Source of the DNA: Priapulus caudatus
Lineage: Eukaryota; Priapulida; Priapulimorpha; Priapulimorphida; Priapulidae
Length of the DNA: 22,723 bases
NCBI RefSeq assembly: GCF_000485595.1
Contig: NW_014577187.1
Span: 335,675 to 358,397, forward strand
Direction: 5' to 3'
In this document: positions 10,482 to 19,687 of the stretch, piece after piece
Layout of the letters: each line of letters begins with the position of its first letter
Numbering within the stretch: the stretch's first letter is position 1
Notes under the pieces: model-generated
The model's input: the letters and a program-made list of their open reading frames with translations, nothing else
Database searches by the model: none
Told to the model about the DNA's origin: nothing
Program-made: the position numbers and the translations under genes

Positions 10482-10975
10482 GCCCGCGTTGCAACGTAGC
10501 AAAAATCGGAATCTTTTAGGCGTTCTACCACGAGCAAAATACGAGGCCAAGAAATACGCGTATCTAAAACAGATCCGGTATTTCTGTAAACGAGGCTCCA
10601 GACCGCCGAAAATTGCCGTGCTTGAGCAAATGCCGGATTTCTTTGGACCGCGGCATTCCTCGTGTGAACGCTAAATTACCGGACTTTCTGGCAGCCGCGC
10701 TATTTTATAGACTGGTCCGCGCTCGACAGTTCCAGTGTAACGCGAGTGGAACTGTCTAGCGCGGACCAGTCTACGTATTTTATCGGCAGTTGGTGCGCAT
10801 TGCATTGTTTATTTCGCATTGTTCGCTTGATTGTTTAAAGCAGCTCGCAGCTCACAAATACCGTATTTCTGGAGCCGCAAATCAGCGTGTGAACGCTCGG
10901 CCGCGTATTTGTCTCAGATACGGTATTTCGCAAATCCGGTATTTCATAAATACGAGGTCTCGTGTGAACGAGGCT
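10482..10975 (+). mobile_element. 494-base TA-flanked MITE inserted in copy 1
   Basis: The insert is flanked by TA on both sides (10480-10481 and 10976-10977). Its ends are imperfect inverted repeats (AGCCCGCGTTGCAACG against AGCCTCGTTCACACG). Inside are several CGTTCACACGAG / CGTGTGAACG motifs and repeated AAATACCGGTATTT-like words in both orientations. TA flanks suggest mobilisation by a Tc1/mariner-type transposase. It has no coding capacity. Confidence 0.65.
10708..10773. repeat. Central 26-bp inverted repeat of the MITE
   Basis: GACTGGTCCGCGCTCGACAG TTCCA is followed after about 12 bases by its reverse complement with one mismatch (TGGAACTGTC TAGCGCGGACCAGTC). It forms a strong cruciform or hairpin in the middle of the insert. 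Confidence 0.85.
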
Positions 10976-11106
10976 TATGTCAGATGAGCTAATAAAAATA
11001 CAGTAAACAGCAAAATAACTAAAAGTCATTTCAATTACTCACAATTCAATACAACTAAAGTACATGAGAGTAGACTACTGGGCGGTGGTTTAAGACAATT
11101 TCTCCA

Positions 11107-11199
11107 TCACTTCATGTTTTCTCTGCCGTGTGGTGCCTCAAAGTCCAAATCTGGTCCAATCGGAATGATTCCAAAGGGATTTATATTAAGTTGGCTTGC
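11107..11199 (-). CDS. ECM4-like: Reductase exon 8 (terminal), with stop
   Basis: The acceptor is tatcttcttgcag. It encodes [16 protein letters not shown], then [14 protein letters not shown] and TGA. NP.GI.P.GPDLDF..PHGR is the usual C-terminus of the family, so the stop is in the expected place. Confidence 0.93.
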   Translation of the reverse strand, partial: ASQLNINPFGIIPIGPDLDFEAPHGRENMK

Positions 11200-13959
11200 C
11201 TGCAAGAAGATACAAATTAGTTTAGTCCTGTGTTAAGAAAACAATTCATTTTAAATTCCAATTATCTTTATTGTTTGCTCATTCATCTAATCATGCAGCA
11301 AATTCTAACGGGAGGTAAATTAATTTGTCACAAATGCACTCGACAGATTTCATTTTAGTGAGTATGTGTCTGTACACACCATATATCTTCCTACTCACCA
11401 TGTAACAATTTCTGATGTGCTCAATGTTAACAGTTTCTCCGATGCCGCGATGCTGGTAGATGTCTCTAGTGTACCCCCATAAGTTTGGATACTCTCTCAA
11501 GCATTTCTTGTTACACTGTAAAGCACAAATATTGTCAGACATAAAAAAAATCAGTAAGACATGCATTTAAATTTTAGTTGTTCGTTTTTGATACTCTCGC
11601 AAGCACTTCTTATGACACTGTAAATATTGTCAAGAACATGAGGAAACCCTTTAATTGCACTAAATTTAAAGCCTTGCAGCCTCATGTTTACATATTACTT
11701 CTTGTTTGCAGAATTTGTAAGATTGCACATTGTTATTATAAAATGCCTATTTACTTGAATCACAACTTTTTAAAAGGTTGGCATCTTTTTATGTCACAAA
11801 GTTTGATAATTATAAATATCTCGAGCTAAAAAGAGCCACCTTGAAGTGTCCGTGGTAAACCTGGTCAAACCTGACCAGGGTCACAAACAGCCGTATGTCT
11901 GCTTCAGTCAGCTGGTTGCCACACAGGTACCGTTTGCGGGATAAGATTTCCTCCACCTGCATACAAAGAGATATCCGAATATGTAAAAAGTCCTGATTTT
12001 ATAGTATAGAAATCACAGAACGCTTTGTAAACACATGTCATGAGGAGGCAACTTCGACATGGTCAACTAAGGTGGTGCAGGTTGGGAACACAGAATCCAG
12101 GTAAAAAATGCCAGACAGCAAAAATAGGGAAGGTAAAGAGAAAACCCATGGCAGAATTGAGAAGGATTGTGAGAACAGAGGGTGAAGCCACATTCATTCG
12201 TCTCTATTGATCTTTGATCTGCTTGCATCAAGTGTGTGCTTTCAACGATAAATTGTTGATATTTAAATCGTACACAAATAGGAAATCAGTGTCTACTCTC
12301 TACAATGGTCCAGTTGACAGAAACATCTGTAAATTGTTACGTTAGTCATAACTATATATTTATGATGATTCTCAGAAACAGCCCTAGGTCACTGTTATTT
12401 GTTTGCCTGTGATTAATATTATCATTTCCCATTTTAAAATTTGGGCTTACCCTATCCAACGACTCAAACACTTGATGAACAGCAACGTTATAAGGCTCTT
12501 GTGATTTTGCAAATCCACAACGATAAACTCCATTGTTAATGGTCCTGAAATAAAAAACAGGCAAACAGTTATTTTCAGGATGTGAGATTGGACCAATTTC
12601 ATTGTCTGGGAACCAGAAAATACCAGATAAATTGTTCGTGATTCTAAAATAACAGTCAATTTCCGAAGTGGGGAATTTCCCGAATTGCGAATTTGGTTAA
12701 ACTGGAAAATGGGAAAAGGCTTGTTTTTTACCTGAAACACTGGGAATGTACCCCACTCAATTCACCGCTCTGAACTAGCAATTGAATCTCAACAAAATTA
12801 ATTTGTTTCACGATACTCCGCCGGTGTGCTTCATACATGAACCTGGCAACTTAACTTACAATTGCAACATATAATGGCGTCAGGAGTGATATAATAGAAT
12901 AATAGGGATAAATTGACTATTACGTCACTCCTGACGGCATCGCACGTGATTCGCTCACGGATATATCCAAGAGTTGAACTCGTCAATCTCGGCCTGCAGC
13001 GGCTGCGGGTACAGATCCAGAGCCGCCTGCTCGGGTGTCGCGCAGAACTCATTGAACTCGCAGTTGAATATGCGTATGATCTCGGCGGACTCGTTGTTCA
13101 CGATCGTTCCGGTCTTCTTGTCCCACAGCACAGGAACGGTGATGGCGCCAGCGTAACCTGAATGCACACAGCCGTTGCATCTTGGGGGAGGATACGTAGA
13201 AGTAGGAGTGTAGTAAAGTGTGAAAGTAAAAGCATGACTAAACGTCATAATACGTGCAACTACAGGAACTGGAAGCATCACTAGTAGATGTATTACTAGG
13301 AGGAAGTATATACTAAGTAGAAGCATAATTATAAGTAAAATATGTGTAAGTACAGCTAGGTATCGTGTATGTGTTTCGTCATGAACATGTCTCTAACGAA
13401 CATAATGACTTGGGATCAAGAACAATATTTTATTCCTATGCATTCCTATGCATTTCCTCCCCTGCCACAAACTGGATGTTCCATGTAAAACTACCTCAGC
13501 TCCATAGGAAATCACAACTGAGGGAAATGTCCCCATCAATTTGGCATTTTACCCATTAACTGAACACCAGTAATGGCCTGGTCAATACAAGAGCTAGCTA
13601 GGCAACTACCATGCAACCATATACACATCCAAACCCATTCACGATTCATATATCATAATTTTTTACTAAAATCGTGATGGGTGGTCATCATTCTGTGGCA
13701 AATAGACACTTTGATAAGAAAATTTTAAACACTGAATGGGTTTCTTTCCTCTGTGACTTACAAGAGTCCGCCTTCAAGTAAACCTCTCTCAGTCTCTCTG
13801 ATCCATTTACCGTGTCAGCTGTGGTAACATCGTCTCTCTGAAAGACATTTAACAATCACTCAGATGCAATGTACCTGTAGCTGCAATGCTAAATCCACTA
13901 TAACTCCTGTGCCATAAATATGATATTATATCATATAATCATGAGCGTATATCTATATA

Positions 13960-14004
<45 letters not shown>

Positions 14005-15288
14005 ATATATCACATCTGAACAAAATAAGATATAACATATATATATATTTTTTCAGTTTTTTTTAGTTTCATCATGGGCAGAAAATTGCATATACCTCAT
14101 TGTATGTTTAAAATAGCTTTCAATTAAAATTTGACCATTGATTAAATAAAACAGTAATGGAAAAGCAAATACATTTTTGTGAATACCACAAGTTTCCTTG
14201 GCAGTGCTTTATATATCAACTCACGCTAACTGGAATATGTCATTGCACAGCAGCATAAACAGTATATTTTCTAATACATGAAAACAATCAAAAATAAATT
14301 ATTCCTCTTACGTTTGGATTAAATTTCCAACCTCCCTCGTCCAAGAACCAGTCCACGACATTTAAGGAAATGATCTTCTCCAACCCCTTCAGTTTGCGAA
14401 CGGCAAGTGTGCGTGATGCAAAAGGACATGCGTAGCAGACGTATAGGTGGTAGCGATTTGCTTCTGCTTTGAAGCCGCTGGAGCCATCAGCTGTAATAGT
14501 ACACACAGTTAAAATATATTAAAGTGCTAATAATTACAGGAATTATGTCTCACATTTAGGTGCTCTCGTGTAAAGCTGTGATTATACTATATGTTGCAGC
14601 ACTAGCTGCTTGGCGCTGGCACCGTTTATTTTTGATGGGCAATATATACTGATTATTATATTATGTCACGTGACATGCTCTGTATACCAATTACCATGCC
14701 ATATTTTCCACACCTGTATATATATATATATATATTTTATTATTCTATTATTCAAAAATCTCCTATTCCTAAATCTCTATTAGTCACTCCTGATACCATA
14801 CATACGTAGTACTTGCTGCTACGAAATTTGAATAAAAAAAAACACAATGCGAATGGAACAATCAGTGCATATAGTCATGCACACAACATGGACACAGCAA
14901 CATGTAAACCCGGCCCCCAGGCCAGGCATGGATCCTTACGTGATCAGCTACCTCAAATGTCTGACCCTCTACTGCAGCCTGTGAATGAGGATTTTCTTTT
15001 CTGGTACACAAAAAGAGATACACTGTATACTTTGCTGTCAGTCTACTGTCTACACTCTACAGTCTACAGTCAGGTGCTGTTGAGCAGTTGAGGGTATATA
15101 ATTTAAATGTTTACATTGTTACCCCCCTCCCAATTTTCTCAACGAATTTAGACGTTTCACAAAATCGACCCCTGCGACTGGTCAAATCTGCGGATTTCCG
15201 CGGATCCGCAGAAGAATCTCATCCCTGGTAATCACAGTAGCCAATCACGGTAGTGATTGTCACGCTTACAGAGGCTATAGGCCGCCAT
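11107..15288 (-). CDS. ECM4-like: Glutathionyl-hydroquinone reductase (xi-class GST, ECM4/YqjG family), 8-exon gene model
   Basis: The spliced exons (15288-15270, 14490-14312, 13837-13762, 13157-12959, 12544-12451, 11956-11840, 11515-11399, 11199-11107) total 894 nt and give 297 residues plus TGA. The family is cytosolic and uses glutathione to reduce glutathionyl-hydroquinones through a catalytic cysteine. Seen here: [15 protein letters not shown] with the candidate catalytic Cys at residue 28; the glutathione-site segment [10 protein letters not shown]...NNES near residues 99-115 with the cis-proline at 100; the N-cap motif LTEADIRLF near 205-213 in the helical domain; [12 protein letters not shown] near 237-248; and a C-terminal [20 protein letters not shown] tail. 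All eight exons join in phase, which makes the assignment strong. The bacterial family is about 330 residues. The model lacks the usual N-terminal block ending in an FRNWI-like motif, so exon 1 is the least certain part. No AATAAA lies between the stop and the repeat at 10991. Confidence 0.93.
11399..11515 (-). CDS. ECM4-like: Reductase exon 7
   Basis: The acceptor is gtgctttacag and the donor is GTGAGT. It encodes [20 protein letters not shown], then [19 protein letters not shown]: 39 codons, phase 0 at both ends. The [10 protein letters not shown] and ETVN.EHI motifs are family hallmarks. Confidence 0.92.
11584..11634 (-). pseudogene. Decayed partial duplicate of reductase exon 7 with its splice acceptor
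   Basis: In intron 6, about 100 bases upstream of exon 7 in transcript sense, the sequence repeats the end of the intron and the start of exon 7. It has TGACAATATT, then TACAG, then codons for [11 protein letters not shown] against [11 protein letters not shown] in exon 7. The frame then hits a stop after KRTTKI, so the copy is too short to replace the exon. It looks like an old local duplication. A cryptic acceptor remains at 11618. Confidence 0.75.
11840..11956 (-). CDS. ECM4-like: Reductase exon 6
   Basis: The acceptor is ctctttgtatgcag. The donor GTGGCT is weaker than the others, but it is placed by homology. It encodes [15 protein letters not shown], then [19 protein letters not shown], then HGHFK: 39 codons, phase 0 at both ends. 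TEADIRLF is the GST-wide helix N-cap region. Confidence 0.92.
12451..12544 (-). CDS. ECM4-like: Reductase exon 5
   Basis: The acceptor is tttttatttcag and the donor is GTAAGC. It encodes [20 protein letters not shown] then [11 protein letters not shown]. The [10 protein letters not shown] motif is highly characteristic of the family and starts the C-terminal helical domain. Phase is 2 in and 0 out. Confidence 0.92.
12959..13157 (-). CDS. ECM4-like: Reductase exon 4: glutathione-site segment
   Basis: The acceptor is tgtgtgcattcag and the donor is GTGAGC. It encodes [19 protein letters not shown], then [18 protein letters not shown], then a proline-rich stretch and [17 protein letters not shown] with the cis-Pro and the NES motif are the conserved glutathione-binding elements of xi-class GSTs. 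Phase is 1 in and 2 out. Confidence 0.93.
13762..13837 (-). CDS. ECM4-like: Reductase exon 3
   Basis: A 76-nt exon between the acceptor gtctttcag and the donor GTAAGT. It encodes [20 protein letters not shown] then LKADS and one extra base. The stretch [15 protein letters not shown] corresponds to the family's linker before the glutathione-binding VPVLWD segment. Phase is 0 in and 1 out. Confidence 0.9.
13963..14001. repeat. (TA)19 microsatellite in intron 2
   Basis: Pure alternating TA, flanked by further TATAT-rich sequence to about 14045. It lies in the intron between reductase exons 2 and 3. Confidence 0.95.
14312..14490 (-). CDS. ECM4-like: Reductase exon 2: N-terminal thioredoxin-fold and catalytic cysteine
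   Basis: The acceptor is tgtactattacag at 14491 and the donor is GTAAGA at 14311. The exon enters in phase 1 and leaves in phase 0. It encodes [17 protein letters not shown], then the active-site CYACPFASR, then [20 protein letters not shown]. This matches the family pattern RYHLYVSYACPWAHR with Phe instead of Trp after CP. The candidate catalytic Cys is the one directly before Pro. Confidence 0.93.
15270..15288 (-). CDS. ECM4-like: Probable exon 1 (coding part) of the reductase
   Basis: Reads ATGGCGGCCTATAGCCTCT followed by a GTAAGC donor. It encodes MAAYSL plus one base. That base joins the CT at the start of exon 2 to make Ser, so the phase fits. The start sits in AAAATGGCGGCC, which is both a good translation context and a YY1-type core-promoter element typical of animal genes. 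CpG-rich sequence follows upstream. The doubt is that the product lacks about 30 N-terminal residues that family members usually have. An additional or alternative first exon is possible. Confidence 0.5.
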
Positions 15289-15289
15289 T

Positions 15290-15850
15290 TTTTGTTGTGG
15301 CGGGCATTCGGCTTTCGATTCGCGTTTAGTCGAGAACGAATATCAGTCTCAGAGCTTAGGGAGAGAAAAATGTCAAACATCAGTGTTATTATGTGATGTG
15401 TGCGACAGACATTGTTTCCGCGTCATCTCCAGCTTTCAAAGAGTGACTGTACAGCCCTGTTCCTTCTCGGGTTGTCACACCGTATGACCACTGTTGCTGT
15501 TAACATTGAATATGCGAACCGTATCAGTTTTCGTACGGCACATTCACTGTTCGAGACGGAACTATTAAGTCGTTTCGCTGTGTGCACCCCTATGCAGATC
15601 TACGGTGGACTCGTCGAACTATTTGTGGCAGCAAGGACAAGTTTTCCTGAACTTATTCGGCGAGTCGTCTGCGCTAGCGCTACAGACTACAGACTATAGG
15701 CTACAGACCGGTCGCGCTCGAGGATTTCTCCCGTCGTGCCAACGTTTAGCGTCACCGCAGGCAGAGTATCGTGTTGTTGACGTCTTTTGTTTCTGCCGGA
15801 ACAAGTACGAGTGTGTACGCTAACGCAGCAGCTACAGTGGAGGCAAGGTC
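15290..15850 (-). promoter_or_regulatory. CpG-rich probable promoter region of the reductase gene
   Basis: Sequence directly upstream of the proposed ATG (minus strand) is clearly richer in CG dinucleotides than the surrounding introns. It carries an ATGGCGGCC (YY1-type) element at its gene-proximal edge. No TATA box was evident near it. Short tandem ACAGACTA-like units occur at 15678-15710. The promoter role is inferred from position and composition only. Confidence 0.35.
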
Positions 15851-16318
15851 CCGAACTTTCGGCATCATCTCGTTTGTTGTTTCCCTGCAGAGAACTTAAC
15901 TCGCAGTGAGGCAGTGCCGTCATCGTAATGTCATTTATTTGTTACTTGTAGTTGTACGTTGTATCGAACATTGTAATTTAATTTGGGTAACCCAGTGGTA
16001 ACCGGTGTTGTCAATGACAAGGTATTTAGCATTATTCAGCAGGTTTTGACGTGTAGACAATTGTTCATACTGGCAGTGTTGTAGCGCTACTACTAATAGT
16101 GTTGTTGTACTATTAATATTATGTCTACATGTTACTTGCATACCATGATGCGTGTTATTGGTGGGGCAATGAGGTACATTTGAAAACAATAGGCATATAG
16201 GGGGCGCTGATAAGCAACTCGGTCCTGCGCAACAACTGCTGCGCGGTGTTTACAAGTGAAAACTGTACTGTACGTACCGTGTTCTGTTTTCAACTCGGTG
16301 TTGTTTTTACCTTGGACA

Positions 16319-16417
16319 ATGCCAACCGAATATTGTGTACTACATTGTGGGACGAGGGGGAGGACATGCTTTCCCTGTACGTTTTAAGCAGCGACGTGCC
16401 TGGATTAGAGCTGCNAA
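16319..16417 (+). pseudogene. Frameshifted THAP zinc-finger N-terminus (gene or transposase remnant)
   Basis: ATG at 16319 opens MPTEYCVLHCGT. After a one-base frame change near 16350, the next frame reads RGGGHAFPVRFKQRRAWIRA. Together these match the start of a THAP domain: a C..C pair, a RGG..FP motif, then RR.WI.A. THAP domains are DNA-binding C2CH fingers found in host proteins and in P-element-type transposases. The later C..H half is absent. The match is cut off where a copy of the 10.26-kb repeat family begins. A single N sits at 16415. The shift could be real decay or an assembly error. Confidence 0.6.
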
Positions 16418-16675
16418 ATTAAGGAGGAAATGTTCCCCCTTCTTTTACACCTCTTGACCTTTGACCTTTGACCCCCAGCTTCGACATCCCAACTCGTTTT
16501 CGGATTACCCCCTCACGTCCCGAATATCGTGACCGTACGTCGAGCCGTTTAGATTTGTGCCCAACTGTTGACGGACGGACGGACGGACGCTCGCACGGAC
16601 GGACGGACGGACGGACGGACGCACGATCATGCGATTCTACAAGCTGCATCCGACTATGTCAGATGAGCTAAAAAT
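16416..16675 (+). mobile_element. Repeat-family copy 2, uninterrupted, with GGAC expansion
   Basis: Homologous along its length to the element at 10257. The difference is an expanded (GGAC)n tract at 16570-16622 in place of the shorter GACGGACAG stretch. It ends AGCTGCATCCGAC-TA-TGTCAGATGAGCT, the intact hairpin in which copy 1 carries its insertion. It begins at the truncated THAP sequence. Confidence 0.7.
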
Positions 16676-17090
16676 AGGTGGTGAATGCGAAGAGAACACG
16701 CGAGAGTGAGTTGTCTAGATTTTGATTGATGGTGTGGGTAGTTTCCATCCTAAACTCTATACCGTTTTATTTGGAATATTGGCATCTCACTCCCCAAATA
16801 CCGCATTTCTCCCCCACAGGTGAATGTACCCATAATTAACAGCACCCATATCACGTGATACCTGTTATCTTGTTGTGAAATGCAGTAGGTTTCCTCACAA
16901 ATTCTCCCTTCACTGTCAGATCTATAGTAGCTACTGACGCCATCGACGTGGTGGCTGCTGCGGTGTGATATAAGGTCTGTGAAAAACGAATCGTGGAACG
17001 TAGCGTGGTCAAAGGCGTGGTCATGTGCTTGTAAAGTCGGGCTGTGGGATAGAATTCAATCGTTCATGCATGACGATTATAGGGAGCAAG
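16676..17090. other. No supported feature
   Basis: Mixed sequence after repeat copy 2. I see no gene and no repeat. Confidence 0.3.
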
Positions 17091-17339
17091 TGCGTGTGCA
17101 CGTGCGGGCGTGCGTGCGTGTGTGTCCACGTACACATGCGTGCGTGCCAGTGAAAAAAATACACAGGGGCTCGAGGCGATTTAGCCCCCGAAATGCCAAA
17201 AAGAGCCCCCGTAAATTTGCATAGAGTTCAATGCAAACCAAATTTTAGAGTGCTATTTTCATGCACGCAAGCTTGAAAAGTAGCCCCCGAAAAATAAATT
17301 TTTAATAATTTTTAATTTTTAATAAAATAATTTTTCCCC

Positions 17340-17485
17340 TGGACTGCGTGCGCGTGCGTGCATGCGTCTGTGTGTACGTACACATGCGTGTGTGTACACG
17401 TACACAGAATACACCGTACACGGACGCACGAACGTGCGCTCGCACACACACCGCACGCACACGCACGCACGCACACACACACCAC
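17340..17485. repeat. GTGCGTG-rich to CGCACAC-rich switch, imperfect palindrome
   Basis: The left half is alternating TG/CG (GCGTGCGCGTGCGTGCATGC), the centre has GTACGTACAC words, and the right half is CACGCACGCACACAC. The two halves are roughly complementary, so the block is a self-complementary alternating purine-pyrimidine tract. Confidence 0.75.
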
Positions 17486-17733
17486 ACGCGCAAAGCTCTG
17501 CACAAGTTTACCGCGGCGCAGGCTGCTGGGTGAACATACCTACATACCTATACGAGTGACAAAAATTGCTGTGTCACGTACATGCAGCGCCTGTACAGTA
17601 AGTATGAGTAAAAGGAATAATCTTTGTGCAAGCATATGGAATCTGGTTACCCTATGAGGCCGAAGAGGAAATGTAAGTCTACGGTCAAGGTCAAACTAAG
17701 GTCAAGGGCAGTGGTGGTTTTGGTATGCGACAG

Positions 17734-18090
17734 ACCTTCTCCCCAAGATGTGCAAGCATACCAAGTTTGGTCGCGCTAGGTCAATTAGGGGCAGAGTTAG
17801 AGAGCGGAAGGAAAATATGATCAAGGTCAAGGTAAAGGTCGCAGTGACCTGGTTTTGGTACTCTGCACACCTTCTCCCCAAGATGTGTAAGTATACCAAG
17901 TTTGGTAGCGCTAGGTGAATTAGGGGCCGAGTTACAGAGCGGGAGGGAAATATGATCAAGGTCAAGGTAAAGGGGAAATGAAGGTCGCAGTGACCTGGTT
18001 TCCCAGACACCTCGCACACCTTCCCCCCACACCTTCCTCCTCCTTCCACCCTTCCTCACCTTCCTCGCACACCTTCTCCCCAAGATGCCA
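17734..18090 (+). repeat. 135-bp tandem repeat, two full copies and a partial third
   Basis: ACCTTCTCCCCAAGATGTG starts at 17734, 17869 and 18071. The first two are exactly 135 bases apart and are followed by TACCAAGTTTGGT, GCGCTAGGT and AAGGTCAAGGTAAAGG. The third is displaced by a CCTTCC-rich insert. The AAGTTTGGT and AAGGTCAAGG modules are familiar in invertebrate dispersed repeats. Long frames on either strand here are repeat shadows. Confidence 0.8.
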
Positions 18091-18186
18091 AGGTGCGTTA
18101 TGGTAAAGCAAAGACGCCAATCGGTTTTAGCGTGGGCGGAGTCATCGTTGCCATGGTAACAACATTTTTGTGGAAATATTGTAGAA

Positions 18187-18290
18187 CCTGTAACTTGTGC
18201 TGGTTTTACCCGATTGTCATGGAATTTGGCACACAGGGCCGATATAACATGTCCTATATATATATGTATATATTTAGGTATGTGACAAAA
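18187..18290 (+). repeat. Inverted repeat pair, left copy
   Basis: Contains TTTTACCCGATTGTCATG, then GAATTTGGCACACAGG, and ends TTAGGTATGTGACAAAA. It is matched in reverse orientation at 19688-19776 with only a few substitutions in the core of about 42 bases. Such conserved GGCACACAGG modules occur in dispersed invertebrate repeats. Here it may be one arm of a larger inverted-repeat element. Confidence 0.7.
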
Positions 18291-19010
18291 CTCGCATTCA
18301 TGCAGCAGTGGCAATTGTCTCTGTTTCTCCTGCTGACGATCTGTTGCGTCGCGCAGAGGTATCCCATGAAAAGTGGTCTTGTGATTGGTTTGCGTTGGGT
18401 ATTCCACGGGAATCCTTGATATGACGTAGAAGGAATCACCAGCTATCGCCTCGATTTCGAATTTTTCACATTGGTTAGGGTTTTCATTATGATCGATTTC
18501 CTTTAACTTTTAGGACAAACTCAGCAGCCGTATAGTTCCTTATGTTATATATGAGAATATTCTGAGGTAAGCTGAGATGTTTTACTATGTTTCAACCATA
18601 AACTTACGAAGTTTCATCGAGATCTGACGATCAGAAACGCTTGGTAAAACATTTCATCATAGGGTCGATGATTGAGGATTTTATCAACGATAGTTTGCCA
18701 TAAAGTTCCCTATGGCTAGCCTGCATCTGATCACGTGACCTGAATGGCGCAATTTGATTGGCTGATCAGCTGTGTTTACGAACAAAATTCCATGTGTACA
18801 TTTCTGAAACTTGCTGTATGCACTGTAGCTAATGCAGTGCATTGATTCAATGGTAACTTACCTTAGTCAGACAGAATTGTACAAGACAGGAAATTTTAAC
18901 CAGTATTAATGGCTATAGCATCACAAACCTTATTATTACAGCTATAGTTACTTGTTGTATAATAGATTATAAACAGATAATGTATCATAGAATGTAGTAA
19001 GATAGTAATT

Positions 19011-19013
<3 letters not shown>
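18291..19013. other. No supported feature
   Basis: AT-rich sequence between the inverted repeat copies. The minus strand has a strong GTAAGT donor-like site at 18859, but I see no matching coding frame. Confidence 0.3.
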
Positions 19014-19041
<28 letters not shown>

Positions 19042-19094
19042 CTGTGTGTGTGTGGGTGCGTGCGTGCGTGCGTGCACGTGTGTGTGTGTGTGTT
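19014..19094 (+). repeat. (TG)n / (TGCG)n microsatellite
   Basis: TG repeats with a TGCG-rich insert. Confidence 0.95.
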
Positions 19095-19180
19095 TATGCT
19101 GGGTGGGGTTGCTACACTGACGGCGCTCGTGAAACTGTTGTGAGACAATGAAGAACGACTGTCGCCTCTCATTTTCTTTC

Positions 19181-19240
19181 ACTCTCGCTCGCTCTCTCTC
19201 TCTCTCTCTCTCGCTCTCTCTTTCTCTCTCTCTCTCTCCC
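19181..19240 (+). repeat. (CT)n microsatellite
   Basis: Nearly pure CT with occasional CTCG and CTTT interruptions. Confidence 0.95.
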
Positions 19241-19687
19241 CTGATATCCTAGTCAGATTTGGTGAATTTCTGAAAGTTCTTGTCATGACAAAGCAATAAG
19301 TGGAGTAACGGATTGACGCGAATTAATCAATTAAAAGTGTTTAATTAACTAAGATATTTCAAAAATTCAGTTAGATTTCATATGAGGATATACTATATTC
19401 TCATTATCCTGAAAATTTTACTGGAATATATTGAGAAAAAAAAGTTATGATATATGTTCTGTCATTTTTAGCAATTTGCGATCACAGTTTTCACATAAAA
19501 CGAAAGGAAATACAATAGACAATAATTTTCGTAAAAAACGACAGTAAAATTGCTATAAGTTTCTTAATTTGTTTCTCAACCAATTTTCAAAATCTTGGTA
19601 TCATTGTATTGCTCAATAATTGCTCTTAATTTCCAAGCCCCATCCTGTCAATCTAATCAAAAACCTTTTTAAACATTTTGAATTTTT
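19241..19687. other. No supported feature
   Basis: AT-rich sequence leading to the right inverted repeat copy. No gene is seen. Confidence 0.3.

Larger units (their letters stand above)
10257..10991 (+). mobile_element. Repeat-family copy 1 with 3' hairpin, interrupted by a MITE
   Basis: It shares most of its sequence with 16416-16675: TTAAGG.GGAAAT, CTCTTGAC.CTTTGACC, CGTGACCGTACGTCGAGC, GCGATTCTACAAGCTGC and the ending TGTCAGATGAGCTAA. The 3' end forms a hairpin (AGCTGCAATCTGACA with TGTCAGATGAGCT). This is the type of non-autonomous element with a GAGCTAAAAA-like end that is common in marine invertebrates. The body runs 10257-10481 and 10976-10991. The middle is the inserted element below. 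Confidence 0.7.

Noticed and set aside
14953-14991. Minus-strand exon-like segment [13 protein letters not shown] between a good acceptor and GTAAGG
   Set aside because: Phase 0 at both ends does not fit between exon 1 and exon 2, and the phase that would fit contains a stop.
17702-18407. 115- and 208-codon minus-strand frames
   Set aside because: Both contain the same peptide repeated with the 135-bp DNA period, so they reflect a tandem repeat and not a protein.
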